From Rhodobacterales bacterium (GTDB lineage Bacteria > Pseudomonadota > Alphaproteobacteria > Rhodobacterales > Rhodobacteraceae), in NCBI GenBank assembly GCA_002746935.1, contig PDRW01000027.1, positions 1-64,000 of the forward strand: 64,000 bases of DNA, given 5' to 3'. The notes under the pieces are model-generated. The model saw nothing but the letters and a program-made list of their open reading frames with translations, had not been told where the DNA came from and did no database searches. The position numbers were made by a program, and so were the translations under genes. Below, in pieces: positions 1 to 11,794 of this stretch (its first letter is position 1; each line of letters starts with the position of its first letter).

Positions 1-124
1 ATGCTCTGTCCGAGATTTGCGATCTCTACTCGCCACAAGAGTGCTGGAACTACTTCAAAGCTGCCGGATATGTCTCAAATTAAAAGCCGGTCGCTTTAGT
101 GAGTCAGGTTTTTCGCATGACGCT
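1..124 (+). mobile_element. Right end of an IS630-family (Tc1/mariner-like) insertion sequence
   Basis: The stretch holds the last 26 codons of an IS630-type transposase followed by a terminal inverted repeat that ends at 124. The repeat, read inward on the minus strand, begins AGCGTCATGCGAAAAACCTG. It is followed directly by a TA dinucleotide at 125-126, the target duplicated by IS630/Tc1/mariner elements. Sequence on the far side of that TA is coding sequence of another transposase family, so the boundary is a clean insertion junction. The rest of the element lies left of the window. Confidence 0.8.
3..83 (+). CDS. IS630-family transposase, C-terminal fragment (cut by window edge)
   Basis: The frame opening at base 3 reads ALSEICDLYSPQECWNYFKA and continues to a TAA at 81-83. 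The ECWNYFKxAGY ending is characteristic of IS630-family DDE transposases, where it forms the extreme C-terminus. No start is visible because the gene begins outside the window. Whether the complete transposase is intact cannot be judged here. The stop lies 41 bases from the element end, a normal distance for this family. Confidence 0.75.
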   Translation, partial: ALSEICDLYSPQECWNYFKAAGYVSN

Positions 125-125
125 T

Positions 126-614
126 AAGGTGCCCGGCGCGACCGTCCAGCGCTGCCGCGTGCACTTCATGCGCAACGCGCTTGCCTGCGTCGGAAAGAAG
201 GATCGCCCGATCGTCACCGCGGCGCTCGGAACCGCCTTCGACCAGGACACGCTCGCAGCATCGAAAGAACACTGGGCCAAGCTGATCGACGCGTTCGAAC
301 TGCGCCATTCCAGGCTCGCCGAGTTGATGCGCCGCGCCGAAGACGACGTCCTCGCATACAAGAGCTTTCCCCGCAAGCACCGGGCCAGGATCCACTCCAC
401 GAACCCACTGGAGCGCTTGAACAAGGAAATCAAACGCCGAACCAATGCCGTCGGGATCTTTCCAAATGAGGCCGCCATCACGCGCCTGGTCGGTGCCCTG
501 ATGTTGGAGCAGAATGACGAGTGGGCGATCACGCGGCGATACATGACGCTGGAAACCGTCGCCGCCATTTGCGACACTGACCCTATGGATCCGGCGCAGA
601 TCGCTGCCCTGTAA
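126..614 (+). pseudogene. IS256-family (mutator-type) transposase, C-terminal remnant interrupted by the IS630 element
   Basis: From codon 126 the frame reads KVPGATVQRCRVHFMRNAL and later contains IHSTNPLERLNKEIKRR and VGALMLEQNDEWAITRRYM, all signatures of the C-terminal half of IS256/mutator transposases. About 163 codons remain of a family usually near 400. Homology begins exactly after the TA at 125-126, where the IS630 end stops, so the gene was split by that insertion. An in-frame GTG at 99 lies within the IS630 terminal repeat and is an artefact of the junction. The N-terminal half, if still present, lies left of the window; the gene is almost certainly non-functional. Confidence 0.85.
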
Positions 615-639
615 CTGCGGCCGAGCCAAAGCCGAAGAA

Positions 640-670
640 CGAAGTTACACCACTACCCGGGACACGGCCC
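640..670 (+). repeat. Probable right terminal inverted repeat of the IS256-type element
   Basis: Twenty to sixty bases after the transposase stop, the sequence reads TTACACCACTACCCGGGACACGGCC. This resembles the usual IS256-family end layout, in which the outer end read inward starts GGCCGTGTCCC and continues into GTGGTGTAA. The left end is outside the window, so neither the repeat nor a target duplication can be confirmed by pairing. Confidence 0.5.
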
Positions 671-673
671 ACG

Positions 674-693
674 AAAACGGAACAAAAAGTTCC
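674..693 (-). terminator. Possible terminator downstream of tRNA-Arg
   Basis: On the minus strand a GGAAC/GTTCC stem (bases 693-689 and 683-679) closes a T5 loop and is followed by GTTTTC. It lies about 65 bases past the 3' end of the minus-strand tRNA gene and abuts the IS256-type end. The short stem makes this a weak call. Confidence 0.4.
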
Positions 694-759
694 AACTTCC
701 GCAATCAAAGTTCCAAATAAGAGAAAAAGTACAGGAAAATCAAATGGTTGAAAAGCCTT

Positions 760-836
760 TGGCGACCCCGGCAGGATTCGAACCTGCAACCTGCCCCTTA
801 GGAGGGGGCTGCTCTATCCAGTTGAGCCACGGGGCC
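760..836 (-). tRNA. tRNA-Arg, anticodon CCT
   Basis: The minus strand folds as a 77-nt tRNA. The acceptor stem is GGCCCCG with CGGGGUC, including one G-U pair. The anticodon loop reads CTCCTAA with anticodon CCT, the T-loop is GGTTCGAATCC, and the CCA tail is encoded (complement of 760-762). It decodes AGG arginine codons. The downstream flank carries the nested insertion sequences; the tRNA itself looks intact. Confidence 0.95.
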
Positions 837-876
837 GCGCGGGGCTTTAATGCGGTGTTGGCTGCGCTTTGTCCAG

Positions 877-1950
877 CTATTCGGGGTAGTTTCCTTCGGC
901 GGGGCGTTTGCGCAGGGTGTCGCCGCGGTTGAGGGTCGGGGTAAGCTCGATCCGGGTGCCGTGGCCGTCTTCCGCCCCCGCATCGCCCGTTTCGGTGCGG
1001 CGTGCGATAATTTCGGCCGCGCGGCGTCCGATTTCGGCGCGGCCCGAATCCATCGTCGCGAGCCGGGTGGAGAAGCCCTTGAGCAGCGGGATGTCGTTGA
1101 ACCCGGCGAGCCCCAGTTTGCCCGGCACATCCAGCCCCTGATCGAGGCAATGCAAAAGCCCGCCGGCGCCGATCATGTCATTGGAATAATACAGGAAATC
1201 AAGTTCCGGGTTGCGCGCGAGCAGGGTTTGGGTCATCTCGCGGCCCTTTTTGAGCGACGACCCGCCCTCGTAGAATTCCTGGCCCGCGATCTCCAGCCCG
1301 ACCTTGCCGAGCGCCTCGGTGAAGCCTTCGAAACGTTTGCGGGCGCGGTGGTCCATCGACATCTTGGTGCCCAGAAACCCGACCCGCCGGTAACCCGCCC
1401 TGATGATCGCCTCGGCCATCATCCGTCCGGCACGGCGGTGCGAAATCCCGACAACCGAGTCGATCGGGGTGCCGTCGGTGTCCATGATCTCGACCACCGG
1501 GATGCCGGCGCCGCGCAGCATCGCCTTTGACGCGTCGCTGTGTTCGAGCCCGGCGAGGATCACCCCGGAGGGCCGCCACGACAGCATCTCGTAGAGCACC
1601 TTTTCCTCGCGCTCCGGCAGATAATTGGTGACCCCCACGACCGGTTGCAGCGCGGTGTTGTCAAGCACCTCGGAAATGCCGGTCATCACCTCGGGAAACA
1701 CCATGTTGCCGAGCGAGGGGATGATGACCCCGACGAGGTTGACCCGCTGCGAGGCGAGCGCCCCCGCGATCTTGTTCGGCACATAGCCGAGCTCTTTCGC
1801 GGCGGCGAGCACCCGCTGGCGGGTGGCGTCGGAAACATCGCCGCGGTTGCGCAGAACCCGGCTCACGGTCATTTCCGAGACGCCGGAAGCCTCGGAGACA
1901 TCGCGCAGGGTAAGGGGGCGTTTCGGAGTTGCAGGGGTTGCGTCGGCCAC
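877..1950 (-). CDS. LacI/GntR-type transcriptional regulator
   Basis: A 357-residue LacI-family repressor. The helix-turn-helix sits at about residues 13-33 (TLRDVSEASGVSEMTVSRVL), followed by the hinge helix and a periplasmic-binding-protein-like sensor domain. The overall look is closest to gluconate-type GntR repressors, but the effector is unknown. The GTG at 1950 is chosen because AAAGGA precedes it and it lies just before the HTH; upstream in-frame codons look non-coding. A half-site resembling GntR operators (ATGTTAGCG, 1984-1992) lies 34 bases upstream and could mediate autoregulation. No sugar operon adjoins it; the next upstream gene is a phosphatase on the same strand 125 bases away. 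Confidence 0.85.
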   Translation of the reverse strand: MADATPATPKRPLTLRDVSEASGVSEMTVSRVLRNRGDVSDATRQRVLAAAKELGYVPNKIAGALASQRVNLVGVIIPSLGNMVFPEVMTGISEVLDNTALQPVVGVTNYLPEREEKVLYEMLSWRPSGVILAGLEHSDASKAMLRGAGIPVVEIMDTDGTPIDSVVGISHRRAGRMMAEAIIRAGYRRVGFLGTKMSMDHRARKRFEGFTEALGKVGLEIAGQEFYEGGSSLKKGREMTQTLLARNPELDFLYYSNDMIGAGGLLHCLDQGLDVPGKLGLAGFNDIPLLKGFSTRLATMDSGRAEIGRRAAEIIARRTETGDAGAEDGHGTRIELTPTLNRGDTLRKRPAEGNYPE

Positions 1951-2075
1951 GGCCGGATTCCTTTCGCCAGAACGCTGTAAGTGAATGTTAGCGACTGAGG
2001 TGGCACATGTCCAACCCGACGAAAACAAGGCGTTTTCGCTGGTGAGGCCGGCGTCCCGGCCGCACGGCAACTGCC

Positions 2076-2855
2076 TCAGGCGAGGCGGGAGAGCAGGCCG
2101 GAATGCAGGCCCGGCGCGCCCGCGATCAGACCGTTGACCAGCGGGTCGGCGCGGTTGAAGGCGAGCGGCGTGCCCTTGCGGTCGGTGATCCGCCCGCCCG
2201 CTTCCTCCACCAGCAGGCATCCCGAGGCGATGTCCCATTCACGGGTCGGCCGCAGCCGCAGCATGGCGTCACACCGGCCTTCGGCCACGAGGCAGAGCCG
2301 GTAGGCCATCGAAGAGCGGAACTTGCGGTGCATATCCGGCACCTGTGCATCGCGCCAGTGCCAGGGTTCGAAATTGCGTCGCGACGACAGGACCGTGGCG
2401 CCTTCGACCGCCTCGCGCGGGCTGACCGAAAGCGCCCGGCCGTTGAGCGTGGCGCCCTTGCCGCGCGCGGCGGCATAGAGCCGGTCGCGCATCGGCAGAT
2501 AGGTGACGGCGGCCATGACCTGCCCGGCCTCGACGATTGCCAGCGCCAGTGACCAGCTCTTGTCGCCCTCGATGAAGGCGCGGGTGCCGTCGAGCGGGTC
2601 GATCACGAAGGCCCGTTTCGCCGTGCGGCGGCCGGGGTCTTCCGGCCCCTCCTCCGACAGCCAGCCATAATCCGGGCGGGCGGCGGTGAGGCGGGCGTGC
2701 AGGGCCGCATTTGCCGCCAGATCGGCCTCGGTGACGGGGCCTGCGGCGTCGGGCTTGTCCCAGGCTTTCACGCCACGCCGGAAATGATTGCCGAGGATCG
2801 CCCCGGCCTCGCGGGCGGCATCGGTCAGCAGCGTGAGGTCGTCAGCCCCCGGCAA
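2076..2855 (-). CDS. Inositol monophosphatase family protein (CysQ-like or IMPase)
   Basis: A 259-residue lithium-sensitive phosphatase fold. The metal-binding motifs are present in order: GWLSEE near residue 64, DPLDGTRAF near 86 and EWDIASG near 208. Family members remove phosphate from inositol phosphates, from 3'(2'),5'-bisphosphate nucleotides (CysQ) or from histidinol phosphate. These substrates are hard to separate by eye; CysQ-like is my preference. The ATG overlaps the end of the upstream pmbA-like gene by 14 bases, so the two are probably cotranscribed and translationally coupled. That pairing suggests housekeeping function but does not fix the substrate. Confidence 0.75.
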   Translation of the reverse strand: MPGADDLTLLTDAAREAGAILGNHFRRGVKAWDKPDAAGPVTEADLAANAALHARLTAARPDYGWLSEEGPEDPGRRTAKRAFVIDPLDGTRAFIEGDKSWSLALAIVEAGQVMAAVTYLPMRDRLYAAARGKGATLNGRALSVSPREAVEGATVLSSRRNFEPWHWRDAQVPDMHRKFRSSMAYRLCLVAEGRCDAMLRLRPTREWDIASGCLLVEEAGGRITDRKGTPLAFNRADPLVNGLIAGAPGLHSGLLSRLA

Positions 2856-4188
2856 TGGTCAGCCCTTCCACCAGCAGCGACGGCACCATCCGCGACTTGT
2901 GCGGCTCTGCGTCATTCGCGGGCACGATCCGCCGCAACATGTCGATCAGATTACCAGCGATGGTGCATTCGTTGACCGGCCGGGTGATCGCGCCGTTCTC
3001 GATCCAGAACCCCGCCGCCCCCCGGGAATAATCGCCGGTGTTGGGGTTGACGGTGGAGCCGATCAGCGAGGTCACCAGAAGCCCCGTGCCCATCTCGGCC
3101 ATCAGCCCGTCGCGGGTGATATTGCCCTGTGTCAGAGCCACATTCGAGACGCTTGGCGAGGGCGGCGCGGAAGTGCTGCGGGCCGCGTTGGCGGTGCTTG
3201 CCATGCCAAGCTTGCGCCCGGTGGCGAGGTCGAGGGTCCAGCCGGTGAGCACGCCATTGTCGATGATCCGGCGCGGGGCGGTGGCGAGCCCTTCGGCGTC
3301 GAAGGGGCGCGAGCCCGAGATCCGCGGCCGGTGCGGATCTTCCACCAGCGAAAGCCCGTCCGGCAGGACGGCCTCGCCGAGTTTGTCGCGCAGGAAAGAC
3401 GAGCCGTGCACGATGGAACTGCCATTGATCGCCATCAGCAGATGTCCGATGAGCGAGGCCGAGACGCGTTCATCAAACAGTACCGGCCAGGCGCCGGTGG
3501 GCGGCTGACTGGCGCCGGCCCGCGCCGCGGCGCGTTCACCGGCGATCCGGCCGATCTCTTCCGGCGCGGGCAGATCGGCCTGAAACACCCGGGCTTCGCC
3601 ATTGTAGTCGCGCTCCATCTCCGCTCCGGTGCCGGAGATCGCGGCGAGCGACACCGCCCGGTCGGTGCGGACATAGCCGCCGGAAAACCCGTTGCTGGCC
3701 GCGAGCCAGATCCGGCGGCGGCCGTAGCCGGCAGAGGTGCCCTGCACCTGAGACACCCCCCCGACACCAAGCGCGGCCGCCTCGGCCCGGCGGGCGTCTT
3801 CTTCGAGCGCGGCTGGGGCGGGCTCGGCGCTCGGGTCGGCCAGCTCCAGCGCGTCGGTATCCCAGGCGGTCGCCAGCTCTCCCGGCACCGCAAGGCCGAC
3901 CGAGGCATCGTCCGGCGCCTCCTTCGCCATCGCCACCGCGCGTTCGGCCATTGCCGCAATCGTCGCCGGCGACACGTCGGAGGCCGACACATTGGCCTGC
4001 CGCTGCCCCACCAGCACCCGCAGCCCGATATCCACCCCCTCGGCCCGCTCGGCATGTTCGAGCTTGCCGTTCAGCACGTCGACCGACACCGAAATACCGT
4101 CAACGGCAATGGCGTCCGCCGCATCCGCCCCGGCGGCACGGGCCGCGTCGAGCAGCGCTTCGGTCAGGGCGTCGAGCGATTGGGTCAT
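2842..4188 (-). CDS. pmbA: TldD/PmbA family protein, TldE-like
   Basis: A 448-residue member of the TldD/PmbA (microcin-processing, CcdA-degrading) family. The C-terminal block containing NPNTGDYSRGAAGFWIENG and TIAGNL is the family hallmark. I see no HExxxH zinc motif, which points to the non-metallo TldE/PmbA partner rather than TldD. In the known system TldD and TldE form a heterodimeric peptidase; no tldD lies in this window. The start at 4188 is supported by GGAGGAAAGGA upstream; the longer frame to 4653 runs through the divergent SDR gene and is spurious. Confidence 0.85.
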   Translation of the reverse strand: MTQSLDALTEALLDAARAAGADAADAIAVDGISVSVDVLNGKLEHAERAEGVDIGLRVLVGQRQANVSASDVSPATIAAMAERAVAMAKEAPDDASVGLAVPGELATAWDTDALELADPSAEPAPAALEEDARRAEAAALGVGGVSQVQGTSAGYGRRRIWLAASNGFSGGYVRTDRAVSLAAISGTGAEMERDYNGEARVFQADLPAPEEIGRIAGERAAARAGASQPPTGAWPVLFDERVSASLIGHLLMAINGSSIVHGSSFLRDKLGEAVLPDGLSLVEDPHRPRISGSRPFDAEGLATAPRRIIDNGVLTGWTLDLATGRKLGMASTANAARSTSAPPSPSVSNVALTQGNITRDGLMAEMGTGLLVTSLIGSTVNPNTGDYSRGAAGFWIENGAITRPVNECTIAGNLIDMLRRIVPANDAEPHKSRMVPSLLVEGLTIAGG

Positions 4189-4315
4189 GCGAAAATCCTT
4201 TCCTCCCCGGTGAGGTACCCGCCGCCGCGCCAGCCCGCAAGGGAGTGAGATGCCGCGACACTCTGGAATGCGCCGGGCGCTTGGGTTAGGGATAGGGGGA
4301 CCGAAGGGGGAAGTC

Positions 4316-5068
4316 ATGGATCTGCAAGGCAAAACCGTTGTCGTGACCGGGGCCAGCAAAGGCATCGGTGAAGCTGCCGCGCGCGCGTTTTCGGAAAAGG
4401 GCGCCAATGTGGTGTTGCTCGCCCGCACCGGCGCGGCTATCGGCGCGATCGCGCGCGACATTGGCGACCACGCGCTGGCCGTCACCTGCGACGTGTCCGT
4501 CTGGAGCCAGGTCAAGGCCGCAGTCGACCAGGCGGTGTGGCGGTTCGGCGGAGTGGATGTGTTCGTCGCGAATGCCGGTGTCATCGAACCGATCGCCATG
4601 TTGCGCGACAGCGACCCCGGCAAATGGTCGAAGGCTTTCGACGTCAACCTCAAGGGGGCCTACCACGGCCTGCGTGCGGTGGTGCCGCAGATGCGCAAGC
4701 AGGGCGGCGGCACGATCATCACTGTGGGCTCCGGCGCGGCCTATAACGCGCTGGAAGGCTGGAGCCATTATTGCGCCTCGAAAGCCGCGGTGATGATGCT
4801 GACCAAGGCGTTGCACAAGGAGGAGGGTGCAGCCGGGATCCGCGCACTGTCGCTCTCGCCCGGCACTGTCGCCACCGACATGCAGCGCGAAATCAAGGCC
4901 TCGGGGGTGAATCCGGTCTCGGCAATGGCGTGGGACGCACATGTCTCGCCCCATTGGCCGGCGCAGGCGATGCTCTGGATGTGCTCGTCCGAAGCCGACA
5001 GCTACCTCGGCGGCGAGGTCTCGCTCGCCAACCACGTGGTGCGCGCCAGCCTGGGGATGCCCACATGA
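4316..5068 (+). CDS. Short-chain dehydrogenase/reductase
   Basis: A 250-residue classical SDR. It has the Rossmann motif TGASKGIG (residues 11-18), VANAG (84-88), catalytic N111, S139, Y152 and K156 (YCASK), and the SPGTVATDM block after the active site. It should oxidise or reduce a small hydroxy/keto substrate with NAD(P)(H); the substrate is unknown. The ATG at 4316 follows GAAGGGGGA at good spacing. Its stop overlaps the start of the crotonase-like gene in an ATGA junction, so the two form an operon and probably act in one pathway. Confidence 0.85.
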   Translation: MDLQGKTVVVTGASKGIGEAAARAFSEKGANVVLLARTGAAIGAIARDIGDHALAVTCDVSVWSQVKAAVDQAVWRFGGVDVFVANAGVIEPIAMLRDSDPGKWSKAFDVNLKGAYHGLRAVVPQMRKQGGGTIITVGSGAAYNALEGWSHYCASKAAVMMLTKALHKEEGAAGIRALSLSPGTVATDMQREIKASGVNPVSAMAWDAHVSPHWPAQAMLWMCSSEADSYLGGEVSLANHVVRASLGMPT

Positions 5069-5676
5069 TCCGCCTCGACCGGGCAGGCGGTCTCTGGACG
5101 GCGACGATCGCGCGCCCCGACAAGGCCAATTCGCTCACCGCCGCGATGCTTGAGGAGCTTGCCGGCATCGCCGAAGCTGCGGCGCGGGAGGCGCGGGTGC
5201 TGGTGTTGACCGGCGAGGGCAAGGTGTTTTCCGCCGGTGCCGATCTCGACGAGGCGCGTGCGGGCCTCGCCACCAGTCCGCTGTGGGAACGGCTCTCCGG
5301 CGCGATCGCGGCGGCGCCGATCCTGACCATCGCGGCGCTGAACGGCACGCTGGCAGGTGGCGCTTTTGGCATGGCGCTGGCCTGCGACATCCGGCTGGCG
5401 GTACCGGGGGCGCGGTTCTTCTATCCGGTGATGAAGCTTGGCTTTCTGCCACAACCCTCCGATCCGGCGCGGCTTGCGGCCCTGGTGGGGCCTGCGCGGG
5501 CGAAGATGATCCTGATGGCGGGGCAGAAGATCGAGGCCGACGAGGCGCTCGCCTGGGGATTGGTCGACCGGGTGGTTGCGCGGGAGGATCTGACAGCAGC
5601 CGCACTGGCGCTGGCCAAAGATGCAGTGGGGGCCGAAACGGCGCATATCGCGGCGATAAAACGGCTGGTTCCGTAA
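5065..5676 (+). CDS. Enoyl-CoA hydratase/isomerase-like protein lacking both catalytic glutamates
   Basis: A 203-residue crotonase-superfamily protein, shorter than the usual 255-265. The oxyanion-hole segments FSAGAD (55-60) and LAGG (96-99) are kept, so it can probably bind an acyl-CoA thioester. Aligning by eye to enoyl-CoA hydratase, the two acid/base glutamates are replaced by G102 and V122, so classical hydration is unlikely. It may be an isomerase, a thioesterase-like variant or a degenerate enzyme. Its translation is coupled to the upstream SDR by ATGA overlap. It ends 41 bases from a convergent glycosyltransferase gene. Confidence 0.8.
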   Translation: MIRLDRAGGLWTATIARPDKANSLTAAMLEELAGIAEAAAREARVLVLTGEGKVFSAGADLDEARAGLATSPLWERLSGAIAAAPILTIAALNGTLAGGAFGMALACDIRLAVPGARFFYPVMKLGFLPQPSDPARLAALVGPARAKMILMAGQKIEADEALAWGLVDRVVAREDLTAAALALAKDAVGAETAHIAAIKRLVP

Positions 5677-5717
5677 CACCGCCTTCCCGGTGACCGTCCG
5701 CTTGCGCTTCCCTCTGC

Positions 5718-7034
5718 TCACTCCGCGTCTGACCGCAACCGGCGCAACTCCTCACGGAGTTCTTCGAGTTCAAGCTTGATTTCGTCATGCCGGCGCCCGG
5801 CGTCTGCCTCGAGAATCGCGAGGAGTTTCAGCATTTGCGCTTCGGTAACGGGAGTTCCGCCCTGCCTGATCTTTCGCCGCCTGCCCCGGCCTTCATTCGG
5901 CCTGAACCGCGAGACGGTTTTGGCAAGCGTATTTCTCAGACCGTATATCTTCGTGTTTTCCCTCGCCAACCGAACCATCGAAAGCCCGCGCTCCAGCCTG
6001 CTCCAAAGCCCCTTTGCCGCTGCGGTTTCCGCCTCGAACCGCGCCTGATACAGCTCCAGAAACTCCGCCTCGTTTCCCTTGTGTATACTCCGGATCATGC
6101 GCCCGGTATTGCCTGCCCGCATCCGGAGAGCCACATCAAGAATTTTCTCGTCTGCCAGTTGCGCGATTGGCCTGAAGGCCCGATAAAGCTGCGGGCCATC
6201 GTCCCGGCCAAGACGATTGAGAACCCACTCATATTGAACGATTGCCCAATTGAACAAGGCCGGATGAAACCTCTCGAAAGCGCCCCGTGAGGTCAGCCAA
6301 TCCCTTATTGTCTCATGGTGTCTGAATATCTTGACATACTGAGAGCCTTCCAGACTCATTGTCTGCCCTTCGCGCCCGACCCTGTGAAAATACAAAGGCT
6401 CATGAACAATGGCAACAGATTCCGCGGAAATCACGGAAAACCAGTGAAAAGGATTATCCTCCCAAAAACGGTCGACCACCGGGAACCGAATGCTGTTGTC
6501 TTCAAGAAATTTCCTACGATAGATCTTCCGCCACGGAACGGCAATGAATCCCAAAACCCGAACAACGGAATCCGTGTCGCCGAGTTCGATCACACCCGCG
6601 TTGCGCACATCTACCCATTTGCCCTGCTCCGCCGGTTCGCGCGTCTTTCCGGTTGGCTCCAGGTATTCAAGGTATTTACACATCGCAAGATCGGTCCGGT
6701 GTTCCAGAGCCGCGTCCACAAGCTTTTCGAACATTCTCCGGTCAACAAAATCGTCCCCGTCAACAAACCCGACAAAGTCGCCACTGGCAACATCAAGGCC
6801 GGCATTTGCCGCGCTGGCGACGCCGCCAATCGTGTTCTCCGGAAGAAATACGCCATTTATACGCGAATCCACAGATGCATAGCGCCGTATAATGTCGCTC
6901 GTTCCGTCAGTGCTGCCATCGTCAACAACAATGATCTCCAAGTCCCGCAACGTCTGACTGACAACGGACTCCAGGCATTGTTCAATGTATTCCGCCACAT
7001 TGAAGCAGGTCACGATGACCGAAATCACAGGCAT
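5718..7034 (-). CDS. Glycosyltransferase family 2 with C-terminal coiled coil
   Basis: A 438-residue GT2 (GT-A fold) enzyme. The nucleotide-sugar domain spans about 1-220, opening VISVIVTCFNVAEYIEQCL, with VVDDGSTDG at 37-44 and metal-binding DGDD at 92-95. Residues from about 395 form a charged, heptad-like coiled coil that may mediate oligomerisation. It is the last gene of a four-gene operon with UDP-galactopyranose mutase, so it probably builds an extracellular glycan. It is 9 bases from its upstream neighbour. Base composition is lower in GC than flanking housekeeping genes, suggesting transfer. Donor and acceptor are unknown. Confidence 0.85.
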   Translation of the reverse strand: MPVISVIVTCFNVAEYIEQCLESVVSQTLRDLEIIVVDDGSTDGTSDIIRRYASVDSRINGVFLPENTIGGVASAANAGLDVASGDFVGFVDGDDFVDRRMFEKLVDAALEHRTDLAMCKYLEYLEPTGKTREPAEQGKWVDVRNAGVIELGDTDSVVRVLGFIAVPWRKIYRRKFLEDNSIRFPVVDRFWEDNPFHWFSVISAESVAIVHEPLYFHRVGREGQTMSLEGSQYVKIFRHHETIRDWLTSRGAFERFHPALFNWAIVQYEWVLNRLGRDDGPQLYRAFRPIAQLADEKILDVALRMRAGNTGRMIRSIHKGNEAEFLELYQARFEAETAAAKGLWSRLERGLSMVRLARENTKIYGLRNTLAKTVSRFRPNEGRGRRRKIRQGGTPVTEAQMLKLLAILEADAGRRHDEIKLELEELREELRRLRSDAE

Positions 7035-7043
7035 TTTGCTTTC

Positions 7044-8024
7044 CTAACCCAGAGATTCCAAAATCCACGTACAGGTATCACCCTCCCCGGCCTCAACGAG
7101 ATCGCGGAGATCTGCAATCGAGGCCAGCCTGGCCAGCGCCTTGAGGCGGCATCGAAAATCAGCGCGAAACCTTTTATCCATATGGCTTTCGCCCCACTCG
7201 ACCAGCTTTCGGGCAAACAACCAGTATTCACGGCCCAGCCATTTCCGCTCTGCAGACCCTGCAATTGTCAGGCTTCGCAACAATTGCAGGGCATCGAACA
7301 TTTCCAAACGTTCCGCTCCGAATTGTTTTGAAATATGGTTTTCATTCTGGTAAATCCGATGGGTCACAATTTTCTCATCTACAAGCAACAATTTCCGGGC
7401 ATGCAGCAAGGTGTTCCAGTGCCCATGGACGTCATTGTTGACCCGCGTTTCGCCAAAAAAAGGCCGCAGCCGCAACTGTTTATAATATGAGGTCCGAATT
7501 ACCTTGTTCCAGGGGAAATTGGTGAATCTCAGCAATTCCGGGCAGGCATCAATTGCAAAGGTTTTGCCGTGAAACCTAGGGTATACGGCCTTCCAGAGCT
7601 GATGGTCAAATGCGTTCATCCCGGTGGTGATCCTGTCACCTTCGCGAATGAAATCATATACATTCATACTGGCGTCCGCTCTGCTTGCGTCAAGCAAGTC
7701 AATCGTGTGCCAGATATTTTCCGGATGCAAAAAGTCGTCAGCATCAAAAAACAGCGTATACTCGCCGGTCGCCCTTGAAAACCCCAGATTCCGTGCGGCA
7801 CCGGCCCCGCGGTTCTCTTCGCATTCAATAACCAGAATCTCGTCCCACACGGTGCGCAGATCAACAAGAAACCGCCCGGTTTCATCTGTCGATCCGTCAT
7901 TCACGAGAATAATCTCGACGGCCGCCCGGTCCAGCTTTGACAACTCCGTCTCGAGATGACGGAAATGCGATTCCAGATTATATACCGGAACGATAACGCT
8001 GATCTTTTTTGCCGACACCTGCAC
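7044..8024 (-). CDS. Glycosyltransferase family 2
   Basis: A 326-residue GT2 enzyme. The donor-binding domain shows VSVIVPVYN-like ISVIVPVYN near residue 8, LVNDGSTDETG at 40-50, ENRGAGAARN at 70-79 and the DADD metal motif at 94-97. It lies between glf and another GT2, with 9-base gaps on either side, so it belongs to the same operon and very likely acts on the same glycan. Composition is clearly less GC-rich than the surrounding genome, consistent with horizontal acquisition of the distal part of the operon. Sugar specificity cannot be read from sequence. Confidence 0.85.
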   Translation of the reverse strand: MQVSAKKISVIVPVYNLESHFRHLETELSKLDRAAVEIILVNDGSTDETGRFLVDLRTVWDEILVIECEENRGAGAARNLGFSRATGEYTLFFDADDFLHPENIWHTIDLLDASRADASMNVYDFIREGDRITTGMNAFDHQLWKAVYPRFHGKTFAIDACPELLRFTNFPWNKVIRTSYYKQLRLRPFFGETRVNNDVHGHWNTLLHARKLLLVDEKIVTHRIYQNENHISKQFGAERLEMFDALQLLRSLTIAGSAERKWLGREYWLFARKLVEWGESHMDKRFRADFRCRLKALARLASIADLRDLVEAGEGDTCTWILESLG

Positions 8025-8033
8025 GGCCTCGTT

Positions 8034-10033
<2,000 letters not shown>

Positions 10034-10162
10034 TGTCAGTCCGTTACCTTCCGCGCACACCTCGGCGGCGGCCGGGGTCGGCCACAAGCTATCTGCTCTC
10101 GCGGCAAGCGACAAGGCGCTTCGGGCGGGGAAATGCCGGGTGGCATGGCCCCGCCGGGTGGG

Positions 10163-11794
<1,632 letters not shown>

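Noticed and set aside
1984-1999. Full GntR-type operator before the first LacI gene
   Set aside because: Only the left half (ATGTTAGCG) fits; the right half does not complete the palindrome, so it is mentioned only in the gene entry.
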